Shown: in pieces, positions 20,286 through 31,199 of the stretch
Position numbering within the stretch: the first letter of the stretch is position 1
Layout: each line of letters starts with the position of its first letter
Origin: Acidocella sp.
Lineage (GTDB): Bacteria; Pseudomonadota; Alphaproteobacteria; Acetobacterales; Acetobacteraceae
NCBI GenBank assembly: GCA_029077825.1
Contig: JAQNCT010000006.1
Coordinates: 17,298 to 81,297 of the forward strand
DNA: 64,000 nt
Reading direction: 5' to 3'
The notes under the pieces: model-generated
Told to the model about the DNA's origin: nothing
The model's input: the letters and a program-made list of their open reading frames with translations, nothing else
Database searches by the model: none
Made by a program: the position numbers and the translations under genes

Positions 20286-21418
20286 TCCAGCAACTCACCA
20301 TAGACGCTGAGCACGGCATATTGCATGGCCCGTACCGAGAAATTCTGGCCTACCATCGCCCTGGTGCGTTCCCCCCAGGCGAGGCGTTGGTTGGTGGAAA
20401 AATCCAGCGCATGATCGAGCGCATCGGCAAGGGCCTTAGCGTCGCCCGGCGGCACCAGAAAACCAGTCTCACCATCCTGCACTGTGTCGCCTGCCCCGCC
20501 ATGGTTGGTGGCGATGACCACCCTACCCATCGCTTGGGCCTCCACCACCGTACGGCCAAAACCTTCCGGGTCAGTTGACGCGTTCACCACGATGTCAGCC
20601 AGCATCAAGGCCGCCGGCATATCTTCGGTATGTCCCACCATCCGCAGCCGGCCGGCAACGCCGAGCGACTCCGCCTGACTGATCAGGCTTTGTGCGTAAT
20701 TTTCGCGCCCCTGGTCGCTTCCCACCAGCACCGCCACGGCGTTGGCGTGACGCATCATCGCCAGGGCCGCAATGAGCACCCGCTGGCCTTTCCATTCAGT
20801 CAGCCTGCCCGCCAGCATGATAATGGGGGCATCAACATCCAGCCGCCAATCACGCGCCAGCTTGGCCATCCGGTCACCCTGCACCAGGACTGGATCAAAT
20901 TTATCAGAATCCACGCCGCCCGGGATGATCCGCAGCCGGTCATCGCCCACCTTATGACGCTCACGTACCAGGCTGCCGATGAAGGCGCTGACGGCAATCA
21001 CCCGGTCACCCGAGGCCATGACCGCATTATAGCGGCGCTTGAAGGGGGCATTCTCATTGTAAGTGCCATGATAACTGGTCACGAACGGGGTTTTGGTCCG
21101 CCTTGTAGCCCAGAGCGCTGACCAGGCCGGGGCGCGGGAATGGGCGTGAACAAGATCAATGGTCTCGTTTCTGATCAGCTTGGCAATCTGGGCGGCGTTG
21201 CGGCGCATGGTAAAAGGCGATTTCGACGCCAGCGGCAAGGTGATGATTCGGGCGCCGGCGCGGGTTGCCGCCGAGGCGAGTGTCCCGCCATCACAGGCGA
21301 TGATGGTTTTATGGCCAAGCGCGCTCAACGCTTCGGTGATCTCAATCACCACCCGCTCAGCCCCGCCGGTATCCAGCCGGGGCAAGACTTGTAATATTGT
21401 CCGCGCGTGGTCAGTCAT
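20282..21418 (-). CDS. glycosyltransferase family 4
   Basis: 'ILQVLPRLDTGGAERVVIEI', 'VHAHSRAPAWSALWA', 'IIPGGVDSDKFDP', 'EGFGRTVVEAQAMGRVVIATNHGGAGDTV'. Confidence 0.93.
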   Translation of the reverse strand: MTDHARTILQVLPRLDTGGAERVVIEITEALSALGHKTIIACDGGTLASAATRAGARIITLPLASKSPFTMRRNAAQIAKLIRNETIDLVHAHSRAPAWSALWATRRTKTPFVTSYHGTYNENAPFKRRYNAVMASGDRVIAVSAFIGSLVRERHKVGDDRLRIIPGGVDSDKFDPVLVQGDRMAKLARDWRLDVDAPIIMLAGRLTEWKGQRVLIAALAMMRHANAVAVLVGSDQGRENYAQSLISQAESLGVAGRLRMVGHTEDMPAALMLADIVVNASTDPEGFGRTVVEAQAMGRVVIATNHGGAGDTVQDGETGFLVPPGDAKALADALDHALDFSTNQRLAWGERTRAMVGQNFSVRAMQYAVLSVYGELLD

Positions 21419-21481
21419 TGTGGAAATTTAATCAAGCCGTTCATGTGCGCCGCGCTAACACGCTTTGCAACGGTTGGGGAG

Positions 21482-22246
21482 ATGAAGCCTGTGGGGATAA
21501 CGACAATCAGCCGTGAAGATGGCGTTAAACTGGCCTATGAGCTGCTGCCCGGCGCCGCGCCGATTGTGGTGTTTTTACCCGGCTTTGCCTCTGACATGGG
21601 CGGCACCAAGGCGATGGCGCTGCAAAGCCTATGTGCGGCGCGCGGCCAGGCCATGCTGCGGCTGGATTATTCCGGGCATGGCGCCAGCGGCGGGGACTTT
21701 GCAGATGGTAGCATCGGCAGCTGGACCGCCGATGCCGCCTTGGTGATTGCGCATGTTTGCCACAATGAAAGGCTGACACTGGTGGGCTCCTCGATGGGCG
21801 GCTGGATTGCGCTGCTGCTGGCCCGCCAGTTGGCAGAACAGGTGCAGAATTTACTGCTAATCGCCCCTGCCCCGGATTTTACCGCTGAGCTGGTTGAACC
21901 AGGACTAACTGAAACGCAGCGGGCCGCTTTGGCGCGTGATGGGTTTTTCGCGCCACCCAGCGAATATGGCCCGCCGGTGCCCTTTACCGCCAAATTGCTG
22001 CAAGAAGGCCGCCAGCATTTACTGCTCGGCGCGGAAATTCCCATCACCTGCCCAGTGCGGATACTGCACGGCATGGCTGACACGGACGTGCCTTGGCGGC
22101 TGAGCCTGAGGCTGATCGAGACATTACAAAGCCAGGATGTGCAAGTTAATTTCATCAAGGACGGTAACCACCGGCTCTCACGCGAGGCTGATTTGCAACT
22201 GCTACAACAAACCCTGGCGGCGCTCCTCGGCGAGAATGGCGCGTAG
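21482..22246 (+). CDS. alpha/beta hydrolase
   Basis: 'VVFLPGFASDMGGTKA', 'LTLVGSSMGGWIALLLA' (GxSxGG), 'ILHGMADTDVPW'; start taken at internal Met 21482. Confidence 0.88.
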   Translation: MKPVGITTISREDGVKLAYELLPGAAPIVVFLPGFASDMGGTKAMALQSLCAARGQAMLRLDYSGHGASGGDFADGSIGSWTADAALVIAHVCHNERLTLVGSSMGGWIALLLARQLAEQVQNLLLIAPAPDFTAELVEPGLTETQRAALARDGFFAPPSEYGPPVPFTAKLLQEGRQHLLLGAEIPITCPVRILHGMADTDVPWRLSLRLIETLQSQDVQVNFIKDGNHRLSREADLQLLQQTLAALLGENGA

Positions 22247-23065
22247 ACCTTCGCGAAAAGTGGGGTACAACCAATTTATCCCAAGAACTGCCTTGGTTTT
22301 TTGATTCGCAACCCGGCGGTTTTCGGCCCAGAACGAACATGCCATCGGGCTCATCGCGGGCAGCGCATCGCTAAACGCGACCTCAGACGGCGGGGCAACC
22401 CCTAAAAGAACGGCGGCCTCAACCACCACCTCAGCGCTGGCGGCGGGCTCATCGTCAGAAAAGTTGAAAATATTCAAGCCAGGTGCCGCGGTGCGCTGCA
22501 TAGCGGCCAATACACCCTGCGCAATGTCATCACGGTGAATTCGGCCAAATAGATGCCCTGATTTGACCACGCGCCGGGCCGTGCCCGCTCGCAAATCGTC
22601 AAACATTGAGCGGCCAGGGCCGTAAATGCCGGCGAGGCGGAAAATATCGATGATCCGGTTTGGAAATTTCGACCAGGCCGCCTCCGCCGCTACCCGGCGC
22701 TCAGCGCGTGGCGATTGCGGCGCCGGCGGTGTATCCTCATCCACCCAGCCACCATTGCGGTTGCCATATACGCCGGTGGTGGAAAGATAACCAATCCAGG
22801 CAAGATTTTTAGCCTCGGCAATTTGCCTCGCATATATTGCCAGCACCGGGTCGCCATGCTCATCAGGTGCGGCGGTGGAGAGAATATGAGTGGCCGAACC
22901 AATCGCATCCGCAGCGGCATCAAAGCCAACAATACGAATACCATCAGGCGGTTTTTGCGCGGCGGCACGGCGAGACGTGGCGGTGACACGAAAGCCCGAG
23001 TTACGCGCCGCCAGGGCAATGGCATGGCCTGAATAGCCAAAGCCGAAAATTAGCAGATCGGGCAT
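22202..23065 (-). CDS. NAD(P)-dependent epimerase/SDR family oxidoreductase
   Basis: 'MPDLLIFGFGYSGHAIALAARNSGFRVTATSR', 'GYLSTTGVYGNRNGGWVDE'. Confidence 0.85.
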   Translation of the reverse strand: MPDLLIFGFGYSGHAIALAARNSGFRVTATSRRAAAQKPPDGIRIVGFDAAADAIGSATHILSTAAPDEHGDPVLAIYARQIAEAKNLAWIGYLSTTGVYGNRNGGWVDEDTPPAPQSPRAERRVAAEAAWSKFPNRIIDIFRLAGIYGPGRSMFDDLRAGTARRVVKSGHLFGRIHRDDIAQGVLAAMQRTAAPGLNIFNFSDDEPAASAEVVVEAAVLLGVAPPSEVAFSDALPAMSPMACSFWAENRRVANQKTKAVLGINWLYPTFREGLRAILAEERRQGLL

Positions 23066-23087
23066 GAGAAAACCTCTGACCTTGTCG

Positions 23088-23756
23088 TTAAAAATCCAAA
23101 TCCGAATAATGCGGTGGCGGTGCCAGGCCGGTCATACGGTCAGCCAATATGGCACGGAAAGATGGCCTAGATTTCATCCGCGCGTACCAATCCTTCGCAG
23201 GTGCCGAGAGTGTCCAATCAACATCGCCCAGGAAATCAAGCGATGACAGAAAGGCTGCGGCTGCGAAATCAGCCACCGAGAGATTGGCGCCCGCCAGCCA
23301 TTTGCGGTTCTCCGCCAGCCAGCCGATATAATTAAGGTGGTTTTTAATATTGGCATAACCTGCCCGCAGCGCACCGGCTTCAGGAGCACCCAGGCCCAAC
23401 GCCTGCTTCATGGATTTTTCCCACAACAGGTTGCGCCCCACCTCATCGGAAAATTTATGGTCAAACCAGGTTGCCAACCTTCGCACCTCCACCCGTTCGG
23501 AAATGGTGCGGCCCATCAAATTCGTGTCCGGGTAGGCTTCGTCAAGATATTCGCAGATGACGGCGGAGTCCGGGATGACCAAACCATTATCCTCAACCAG
23601 CGTGGGCACAGTGGCCGCCGGGTTCAAAGCCAGATATTCAGGGCGACGCTGCCAGGACTTCTCCACGCGCAGTTCGAAAGGCAAACGCTTTTCAGCGAGT
23701 ACCAAGCGAACTTTGCGCGAATATGGCGACAGCGGCAAATGATATAAGATTCGCAT
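23088..23756 (-). CDS. glutathione S-transferase family protein
   Basis: 'MRILYHLPLSPYSRKVRLVLAEKRLPFEL', 'VPTLVEDNGLVIPDSAVICEYLDEAYP'. Confidence 0.92.
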   Translation of the reverse strand: MRILYHLPLSPYSRKVRLVLAEKRLPFELRVEKSWQRRPEYLALNPAATVPTLVEDNGLVIPDSAVICEYLDEAYPDTNLMGRTISERVEVRRLATWFDHKFSDEVGRNLLWEKSMKQALGLGAPEAGALRAGYANIKNHLNYIGWLAENRKWLAGANLSVADFAAAAFLSSLDFLGDVDWTLSAPAKDWYARMKSRPSFRAILADRMTGLAPPPHYSDLDF

Positions 23757-23799
23757 ACCACTGTTATGCCATCAGATTAAGCCTGATAAAAGTCCGACC

Positions 23800-26700
23800 T
23801 CAGGCCCGCACGGCGGTGATCTCCTCGTTCAGCGGGCTGGCGAGGTATTTCACATATTCGCGCGGCACGATCTGCCAGAAATGTGGCAACGCCCGGTCCC
23901 AGTCATTCAACAAGGTGGCGGCATAGCGGCTTTGGGTTTCGGAAACATGCCGCCCAATGAGATTTTTCAGCACAACTTCCCAATGGCTGGTCGCAACGCG
24001 CTGCCAATGCAGCGACTCGCCGTTGACCCGCATTTCAAACTTCTTATCAGGGTCGTAAACAAACGCATGACCGCCGGTAAAGCCAGCGCCAAAGTTTTCA
24101 CCAATATCACCCAGAACCACCACTGTACCGCCGGTCATGTACTCGCAACCGTTAGAGCCAATGCCTTCAACGACGGCGGTGGCACCAGAGTTGCGTACCG
24201 CAAAACGCTCACCAGCTTTGCCCGCCGCATAAAGCTCACCCGACGTAGCGCCGTACAATACGGTGTTACCGATGATGGTGTTCTCGTTACTCACAAGCTT
24301 AGATGATGGCGCCGGGCGCACCACAATGGTCGCACCGGAGAGGCCCTTACCGACGTAATCGTTGGAATCGCCAAACACCTCCAGCTTTAAACCCGCCACC
24401 GCAAAAGCGCCGAGCGATTGACCCGCCGAGCCGCGCAGCCGAACCGTGACATGGTTTGGCTGCAATTTCACGCCTTTAAACTTCCGCACAATCTGCGAGG
24501 AGAATTTGGTGCCTATCGCACGGTGCGTGTTGCGGATATTATATTGCAACTGCATTTTGTCGCCGTGGTCGAAGAAGGCGCTGGCGTCCTTGATCATCTG
24601 CGCATCAAGGGTTTCAGGCACTTCATTGCGCCCAGCGCGGGTGCAGTAGCGTGCGTGGCCGCCAGGATCCGCCTGCGCGAGAATCGGATTGAGATCGAGG
24701 TCATCCAGAATATCAGCACCGCGGCTAACCTGATGCAGCAAATCGGTGCGTCCGATAATATCCTGGATGCGCTTGAAGCCGAGCGAGGCGAGAATACCGC
24801 GTACATCTTCGGCGATGAACGAGAATAGGTTGATGACCTTCTCGGGCGAGCCTTCAAATTTCGCCCGTAACGCTTCATCCTGCGTGCAAACACCCACCGG
24901 ACAGGTGTTGGAATGGCATTGGCGCACCATGATGCAGCCCATTGCCACCAGCGAGGCAGTGCCGATGCCAAATTCCTCAGCGCCCAACATAGCCGCAATC
25001 ACCACATCGCGTCCGGTTTTAATGCCGCCGTCGGCACGCAAAGTTACAGTGTGGCGCAAGCGGTTAAGGGTAAGCACCTGATGCACTTCGGAGAGGCCCA
25101 TCTCCCACGGCATGCCAGCATACTTCACCGATGATTGTGGCGATGCGCCAGTGCCGCCGACATGGCCGGAGATCAAAATCGCATCGGCCTTGGCCTTGGC
25201 AACACCGGCGGCGATGGTGCCGATACCGGAGCGCGAAACCAGCTTCACGCAAACCGTCGCATCCGGGTTTATCTGTTTGAGATCATAAATAAGCTGAGCC
25301 AGATCCTCGATGGAATAAATATCGTGGTGCGGCGGCGGTGAAATGAGCATCACGCCAGGTGTGGCGTGGCGTAGCTTAGCGATAAGTTCTGTCACCTTGA
25401 AGCCGGGCAACTGCCCGCCCTCACCCGGCTTGGCACCTTGCGCAATTTTAATCTCGATTTCCTTGCAGTTATTGAGATACTGCGCGGTGACACCGAACCG
25501 GCCTGAGGCGATTTGTTTGATTGCCGATGAAGCGTTGTCACCATTGGCACGCGGCTCTGAACGCGCCGGGTCCTCACCACCTTCACCGGAATCGGAACGA
25601 GCACCGATGCGGTTCATCGCAATCGAGAGTGTCTCGTGCGCCTCCGGGCTTAATGCGCCGAGTGAAATGCCGGGCGCCAGCAGGCGCTTACGAATTTCAG
25701 TAACACTTTCAACATCATCAACCGGAATTGGCGTGACATTGTCGCTACGGAAATCAAGCAAATCGCGGAGCGCTACCGGGGCTTGGCGGCGCACCGCATC
25801 AGCGTAACGACGGTAAAGTTGATAGGAATCCGAGCCAACCGCAGTCTGCAACAAATGAACGGCGTTGTTATCAAATGCGTGGGTTTCACCAGAACGGCGT
25901 AAACGATACGCACCACCAACTTCAAGCGGCACAACATTACCGTTCCAGGCCGCCTTATGCAGCTCCAGCACCTTGTGCGCGATGCCCGGCAAGCCGATGC
26001 CGGAAATACGCGAGGCCATGCCTGGGAAAAATTCACCAACCAATGCACGAGATAACCCAATGGCTTCAAAATTATAGCCACCGCGATAGGAGGCGACCAT
26101 TGAGATTCCTAGCTTACTCATGACCTTCAGCAAGCCTTTATCGATCGCCTTTTTATAACGGCCAATGGCTTCCTTGAGGCTAAGCTTGCCGAACAAGCCA
26201 CGCGCATGGCGGTCTGCAATGCTCTCCTGCGCCAAATACGCATTTACAGTGGTGGCGCCAACGCCGATCAGCACTGCAAAATAATGCACATCCAAACATT
26301 CCGCGCAGCGCACGTTCAGGCTGGTGAAAGTACGCAGCGATTGCCGCACCAGATGCGTATGCACCGCACCCGTGGCCAGAATCATCGGGATCGGCGCGCG
26401 CTTCTGGCTCATTGCCTCATCAGTCAGGATCACGTGGGTGCAACCGGCGCGAACGCCTTCTTCAGCTTCGCGGCGAATGCGTTCAAGGGCACGGCGCAAG
26501 CCGCCTTCACCATTGATCACCTTGAAGGTGCAATCCACCACGCAAGCTGCATCGCCCATGGTCTTGCGCATCGCATCGAATTCGGCGGTTGATAAAACCG
26601 GTGTGTCAAGCTGCAACAAATTGCATTGCTCAGCATCTTCATCCAGCACGTTGCCAAGATTTCCAAGCCGGGTCTTCAAGCTCATCACCCGGGTTTCGCG

Positions 26701-28338
26701 CAAACTGTCAATCGCCGGGTTGGTCACCTGGCTAAAGCTCTGGCGGAAATAATGATGCAGTCCACGGTATTTTTCTGACAACACCGCGATCGGTGTATCA
26801 TCGCCCATCGAGCCAACAGCTTCGGATGCATCGTCGACCATCGGCTGCAATAAAAGTTCCAGCTCTTCAAGCGTATATCCCACCGCCAACTGGCGGCGGC
26901 GTAACTCCTCAGCCTCAAAGCGTACTGGCTCCGGCGCATCGGTCTTGACGATATGGTCAATCACCGTAATGCCCTTGGTCCAGGCGCCAAAATTCTGGCG
27001 CGCAGCCAGCATGTCTTTCATTTCAGTGTCGTGATAGAATTTTGGTGCGTTCAAGTCCACGCCGATCGTCTGGCCCGGGCCGACATGGCCTTTCTCAACG
27101 ATATGTTCTTCATCGAACTTCACCATACCGGTCTCGGAGCCAACCACCAGCATATGATTGGTTGTAACGCAATAACGTAAAGGGCGCAGTCCATTACGGT
27201 CCAGTCCGGCGATGACAAAACGACCATCGGTAGCGGTGATCGCCGCGGGGCCATCCCAGGGTTCCATCACCACGTTGCAATACAGGAACAAATCCCGGTG
27301 CGCCTTGGGCATTGAGGAATCATTGCCGATCGATGGTGGAATCATCAAAGCTTTTGCCATCGGCGCATCGCGCCCGGCCCGCACCAGCAGTTCAAACACG
27401 TTATCAAGAGATGCCGTATCAGACCCGCCAGCTTGCACCACCGGCTTCACGGCATCGAGGAACTCGTTCAGCCCTTCGGCGGCCAAACGAGTCTCATGGC
27501 TCTTCATCCAATTGATGTTGCCCGCAACGGTGTTGATTTCACCATTATGCGCCAGCATACGAAAAGGCTGCGCCAGACGCCAGGTGGGGAACGTGTTGGT
27601 GGAATAACGCTGATGATAAATAGCAAAGCGCGAGACAAAGCGCTCATCCATCAAATCAGGATAAAAATCTGTCAGGCTGGCAGCCAGAAACATGCCTTTG
27701 TAGATAATCGACCGGCAGGACAGTGAGCATAAATAGAGTTCGGGAATCTGTGCTGCAATCGCCGCTTTTTCAATTTTGCGGCGGATGATGTAAAGCTCGC
27801 GCTCAAACACCTCCTCCGACACATCACGTGCGTTCCACAGCATGATCTGTTCAATTTCAGGCCGGGTGGCATTGGCTTTTTCACCGATGCACTCAACATT
27901 AATTGGCACCTGCCGCCAGCCATAGATGCGATAACCGAAGTTCAGAATTTCCGTCTCGACGATCTGCCGGCAAATTTCCTGCGCCGCCAGGTCAGTCTTG
28001 GGCAAAAACACCTGCCCCACCGCGATCGGGCCTTCACGCAACCTATCGCCGCCACGCTTGACTTCGGCGGCAAAGAAATCCTGTGGAATCTCGATGTGAA
28101 TGCCAGCACCATCGCCGGTTTTACCATCAGCGTCCACAGCACCGCGGTGCCATACCGCTTTCAGCGCATCGATGCCCGCCTGCACGATATCACGGCGCTT
28201 TTTGCCATCCAACGCTGCGATCATGCCGACGCCGCACGCATCATGCTCTTGGGCGGAATTATAAGTATGCTCAAGAGTTTTTTCATTAGCGGCCCATGCT
28301 GCCAAAAACTCAGAACCGGTTTCCATCGACATATTCAA
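23800..28338 (-). CDS. gltB: glutamate synthase large subunit
   Basis: 1512 aa; 'EHDACGVGMIAALDGKKRRDIVQAGIDAL', 'ISGHVGGTGASPQSSVKYAGMPWEMGLSEVHQVL', 'CHSNTCPVGVCTQDEALR', C-terminal GXGXG domain. Confidence 0.97.
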   Translation of the reverse strand: MNMSMETGSEFLAAWAANEKTLEHTYNSAQEHDACGVGMIAALDGKKRRDIVQAGIDALKAVWHRGAVDADGKTGDGAGIHIEIPQDFFAAEVKRGGDRLREGPIAVGQVFLPKTDLAAQEICRQIVETEILNFGYRIYGWRQVPINVECIGEKANATRPEIEQIMLWNARDVSEEVFERELYIIRRKIEKAAIAAQIPELYLCSLSCRSIIYKGMFLAASLTDFYPDLMDERFVSRFAIYHQRYSTNTFPTWRLAQPFRMLAHNGEINTVAGNINWMKSHETRLAAEGLNEFLDAVKPVVQAGGSDTASLDNVFELLVRAGRDAPMAKALMIPPSIGNDSSMPKAHRDLFLYCNVVMEPWDGPAAITATDGRFVIAGLDRNGLRPLRYCVTTNHMLVVGSETGMVKFDEEHIVEKGHVGPGQTIGVDLNAPKFYHDTEMKDMLAARQNFGAWTKGITVIDHIVKTDAPEPVRFEAEELRRRQLAVGYTLEELELLLQPMVDDASEAVGSMGDDTPIAVLSEKYRGLHHYFRQSFSQVTNPAIDSLRETRVMSLKTRLGNLGNVLDEDAEQCNLLQLDTPVLSTAEFDAMRKTMGDAACVVDCTFKVINGEGGLRRALERIRREAEEGVRAGCTHVILTDEAMSQKRAPIPMILATGAVHTHLVRQSLRTFTSLNVRCAECLDVHYFAVLIGVGATTVNAYLAQESIADRHARGLFGKLSLKEAIGRYKKAIDKGLLKVMSKLGISMVASYRGGYNFEAIGLSRALVGEFFPGMASRISGIGLPGIAHKVLELHKAAWNGNVVPLEVGGAYRLRRSGETHAFDNNAVHLLQTAVGSDSYQLYRRYADAVRRQAPVALRDLLDFRSDNVTPIPVDDVESVTEIRKRLLAPGISLGALSPEAHETLSIAMNRIGARSDSGEGGEDPARSEPRANGDNASSAIKQIASGRFGVTAQYLNNCKEIEIKIAQGAKPGEGGQLPGFKVTELIAKLRHATPGVMLISPPPHHDIYSIEDLAQLIYDLKQINPDATVCVKLVSRSGIGTIAAGVAKAKADAILISGHVGGTGASPQSSVKYAGMPWEMGLSEVHQVLTLNRLRHTVTLRADGGIKTGRDVVIAAMLGAEEFGIGTASLVAMGCIMVRQCHSNTCPVGVCTQDEALRAKFEGSPEKVINLFSFIAEDVRGILASLGFKRIQDIIGRTDLLHQVSRGADILDDLDLNPILAQADPGGHARYCTRAGRNEVPETLDAQMIKDASAFFDHGDKMQLQYNIRNTHRAIGTKFSSQIVRKFKGVKLQPNHVTVRLRGSAGQSLGAFAVAGLKLEVFGDSNDYVGKGLSGATIVVRPAPSSKLVSNENTIIGNTVLYGATSGELYAAGKAGERFAVRNSGATAVVEGIGSNGCEYMTGGTVVVLGDIGENFGAGFTGGHAFVYDPDKKFEMRVNGESLHWQRVATSHWEVVLKNLIGRHVSETQSRYAATLLNDWDRALPHFWQIVPREYVKYLASPLNEEITAVRA

Positions 28339-28352
28339 AAACTCCGAAATAA

Positions 28353-29789
28353 TTATTCAGCGGCCTGGGCAAAGCCCTGGCTGACCTGGATATATTCATT
28401 GATTTGGGCGGCCGCATCGCGACCGTCACGGATGGCCCACACAACGAGGCTGGCACCGCGCACAATATCGCCGGCGGCAAACACGCCAGGCAGGTTGGTC
28501 ATGAAGCTGCGTGGATCGGTCTTTAAAGTTCCCCAGCGCGTGACTTTCAAATCCTTCTCGCCGAATGCCAATGGCATGTCCTCGGGGTCAAACCCGAGCG
28601 CCTTAATGACGAGATCAGCTTCCACATTGAAGGAACTGCCGGCGATGACATCAACCGACTGCCTACCTGAAGCATCCGGCAGACCCAGATGCATGCGCGT
28701 GGCCCGCACTGCGGTAACTTTATCATCGCCAAGGAAAGCCTCAGGTGCGGCCAGCCAATCAAAAACCACGCCCTCATCCTCGGCATTGCCAACCTCGCGC
28801 AAACTGCCCGGCATATTGGCACGGTCGCGGCGGTACAGGCAGGTCACCGTTTCAGCCCCTTGCCGTACCGCGGTGCGAACACAATCCATTGCGGTATCAC
28901 CACCGCCAATTACAACCACTTTTTTGCCTTGGGCGTTCAACAAGCCGGAATCAAAATCCGGCACGCTGTCACCCAGCCCCTGGCGGTTTGAGGTTATGAG
29001 ATAATCCAGCGCCGGAACGATGCCTGGCAGCCCAGCCCCCGGCCCGCCGATTTCACGTGGCTTATACACGCCGGTCGCGATCAGCACAGCATCGTGCTTG
29101 GCGCGCAGTTCAGAGAATGGAATTTTGCCGCCGATATCGGTGTTCAACTCAAATGTCACGCCGCCGTCGCTCAGCCATTTGGCACGGCGAATTACAATGT
29201 CCTTCTCCAACTTGAAGCCGGGAATACCGTAAATCAGCAGGCCGCCGACGCGGTCATGCCGGTCATAAACAGTGACCTGATAGCCCTGCCTACGCAGCGC
29301 TTCAGCCGCCGCCAAGCCAGCCGGGCCAGCACCAATAATGCCAACCGAGAAGGTGAGCTCCCGCAGGCAGGTGATCGGCTTCACCCAGCCTTTCTCAAAG
29401 GCGGTGTCAGTGACGTAACGCTCGACCGCGCCAATGGTGACGCTTTCAAAGCCTTTTTCAATGACGCAATTGCCTTCGCAGAGCCGGTCCTGCGGACAGA
29501 TACGGCCGCAAATTTCGGGAAAGGTGTTGGTGGCTGACGAAATCTCATACGCTTCCTCCAGCCGCCCTTCCGCCGTCAGTTTCAACCAATCGGGAATGTT
29601 GTTTGAAAGCGGGCAATGGATTGAGCAGAACGGAATGCCACACTGGCTGCATCGGCTTGATTGTGCCTTGGCGGACTGCACGTCAAATTTTTTATAAATC
29701 TCATCAAAGTCAGCCGCACGTTCGCTGATCGAGCGCTTCTCCGGCGTTTTTTGAGTCAGATGAGTAAATTGCAGCATCTTTTCAGCCAT
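28353..29789 (-). CDS. gltD: glutamate synthase small subunit
   Basis: 'RCSQCGIPFCSIHCPLSNNIPDWL', 'GRICPQDRLCEGNCVIEKG', 'VGIIGAGPAGLAAAEALRRQGYQVTVYD'. Confidence 0.96.
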   Translation of the reverse strand: MAEKMLQFTHLTQKTPEKRSISERAADFDEIYKKFDVQSAKAQSSRCSQCGIPFCSIHCPLSNNIPDWLKLTAEGRLEEAYEISSATNTFPEICGRICPQDRLCEGNCVIEKGFESVTIGAVERYVTDTAFEKGWVKPITCLRELTFSVGIIGAGPAGLAAAEALRRQGYQVTVYDRHDRVGGLLIYGIPGFKLEKDIVIRRAKWLSDGGVTFELNTDIGGKIPFSELRAKHDAVLIATGVYKPREIGGPGAGLPGIVPALDYLITSNRQGLGDSVPDFDSGLLNAQGKKVVVIGGGDTAMDCVRTAVRQGAETVTCLYRRDRANMPGSLREVGNAEDEGVVFDWLAAPEAFLGDDKVTAVRATRMHLGLPDASGRQSVDVIAGSSFNVEADLVIKALGFDPEDMPLAFGEKDLKVTRWGTLKTDPRSFMTNLPGVFAAGDIVRGASLVVWAIRDGRDAAAQINEYIQVSQGFAQAAE

Positions 29790-29988
29790 GGCGGGTCTTC
29801 CTTCCGGCGTGCTTGCGCCGCGCGATTGTGCGCTGCGAAAATGAGAAGTGCGTCTTAACGCGCTTTTATGGGGATTACCAGCGTTTTTTATATATTATAG
29901 CAGCTACACTGCCGTATATAAGACCAAAAACCAACAGTGATGGGTGCGACCCCTCGATATACCCCAATAAAAACGTCCGATAACGGAC

Positions 29989-30951
29989 CTAAATTTGAAA
30001 TTTCGGCAGAATTCTGCCACCTTGGTGATAGCGGGCTAGATAACGCGGCACGATCATCGCCATCGGGGTCGCCACAATATTCAGTGAAGCCAAATCCAAC
30101 CCCCCCGGGGTCACCACATTATCAACCTGCAACAGTTTTATCTGGTCCCGGGTCAACAGTTTGCCAGGCAGGCGTTCCAGAAACGCCGCCTGAAAACGTG
30201 CCAGCCCGAGCGGCAGGTCAATAATCTTCCGGGATTTGCCGATGATCTGCAACATATATTCAATTAATTCGCGGAAGCTTTTCACCTCCGGACCACCAAG
30301 TTCAAATGTGCATCCCGCGGCATTCGGCTGATTGACGCCCGCCAGCACCGCATCGGCGACGTCTCCCACATAAACCGGTTGAAATTTTGTCTTCCCCGAG
30401 ACAATTGGGATCACCGGGGATAGCCCGGCCATCGCAGCGAAACGGTTGAAGAACGCATCCTCAGCCCCGAAAACGATAGAGGGGCGCAATATCACCGCTA
30501 AGGGAAACGCCGCCCGCACCGCGTCCTCGCCCTGGGCCTTGCTGCGTGCATAGTCGCTTTCGCTCGTCAGATTCGCACCGATGGCCGAGACGTGAATGAC
30601 ATGCCGCGCCACTGAGCTGGCTGCCAGCCGCGCAATACGCCCTGCCCCTTCGGCATGCACCCGGTAAAAATCACCGCGTTTGGATTCGGCCAGTATTCCG
30701 GTGAGGTTGACCACCACTTCGGCACCGTCGGTGGCGCGGGCTATCAGGGCTTCCCGGTTGAGCGGCGCATATAGCGGCACAATCTGGCCCACATCGCCCA
30801 TCGGCTTGAGCGTTATAGTGGCCTGCGGATCACGCACCGCCACCCGCACGATATAACCCTGAGCCGCCAGACGCTTCACCACATAACGGCCAATGAAGCC
30901 GGAGCCGCCAAAAACCACCGCCACCTTACGCTTATCTAAAGCCATCACCAT
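29989..30951 (-). CDS. complex I NDUFA9-like NAD(P)H-binding protein
   Basis: 'KVAVVFGGSGFIGRYVVKRLAAQGYIVRVAVRDP', 'HVSAIGANLTSESDYARSKAQGEDAVRAAFPLAVILRPSIVFGAEDAFFNRFA'. Confidence 0.9.
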   Translation of the reverse strand: MVMALDKRKVAVVFGGSGFIGRYVVKRLAAQGYIVRVAVRDPQATITLKPMGDVGQIVPLYAPLNREALIARATDGAEVVVNLTGILAESKRGDFYRVHAEGAGRIARLAASSVARHVIHVSAIGANLTSESDYARSKAQGEDAVRAAFPLAVILRPSIVFGAEDAFFNRFAAMAGLSPVIPIVSGKTKFQPVYVGDVADAVLAGVNQPNAAGCTFELGGPEVKSFRELIEYMLQIIGKSRKIIDLPLGLARFQAAFLERLPGKLLTRDQIKLLQVDNVVTPGGLDLASLNIVATPMAMIVPRYLARYHQGGRILPKFQI

Positions 30952-31085
30952 CGCCTGATATCCCTTTTCACAATGGTTTTGTTGTAAGCCGCCGGAGGCA
31001 GAGCCTCAAGGCACAGTTGACGCTGCGCGTGCCGCTCGCTACATCGCGCTCTCGCACGCTAATTCATAGTTTGCGAAAATACGGT

Positions 31086-31172
31086 GCCCTGGTGGCGGAA
31101 TTGGTAGACGCACTAGCTTCAGGTGCTAGCGATCGCAAGGTCGTGGAAGTTCGAGTCTTCTCCAGGGCACCA
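31086..31172 (+). tRNA. tRNA-Leu (anticodon CAG)
   Basis: GCCCTGG...CCAGGGC acceptor, anticodon arm CTAGC-TTCAGGT-GCTAG, T-arm GAAG-TTCGAGT-CTTC, long variable arm, encoded ACCA end. Confidence 0.96.
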
Positions 31173-31199
31173 AAATTCTATGAAATTTAAAATATCTAT

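Noticed and set aside
20630-21121. 163-aa plus-strand ORF opposite the GT4 gene
   Set aside because: His/Gln-rich antisense translation; no domain; GT4 motifs on the other strand are clear
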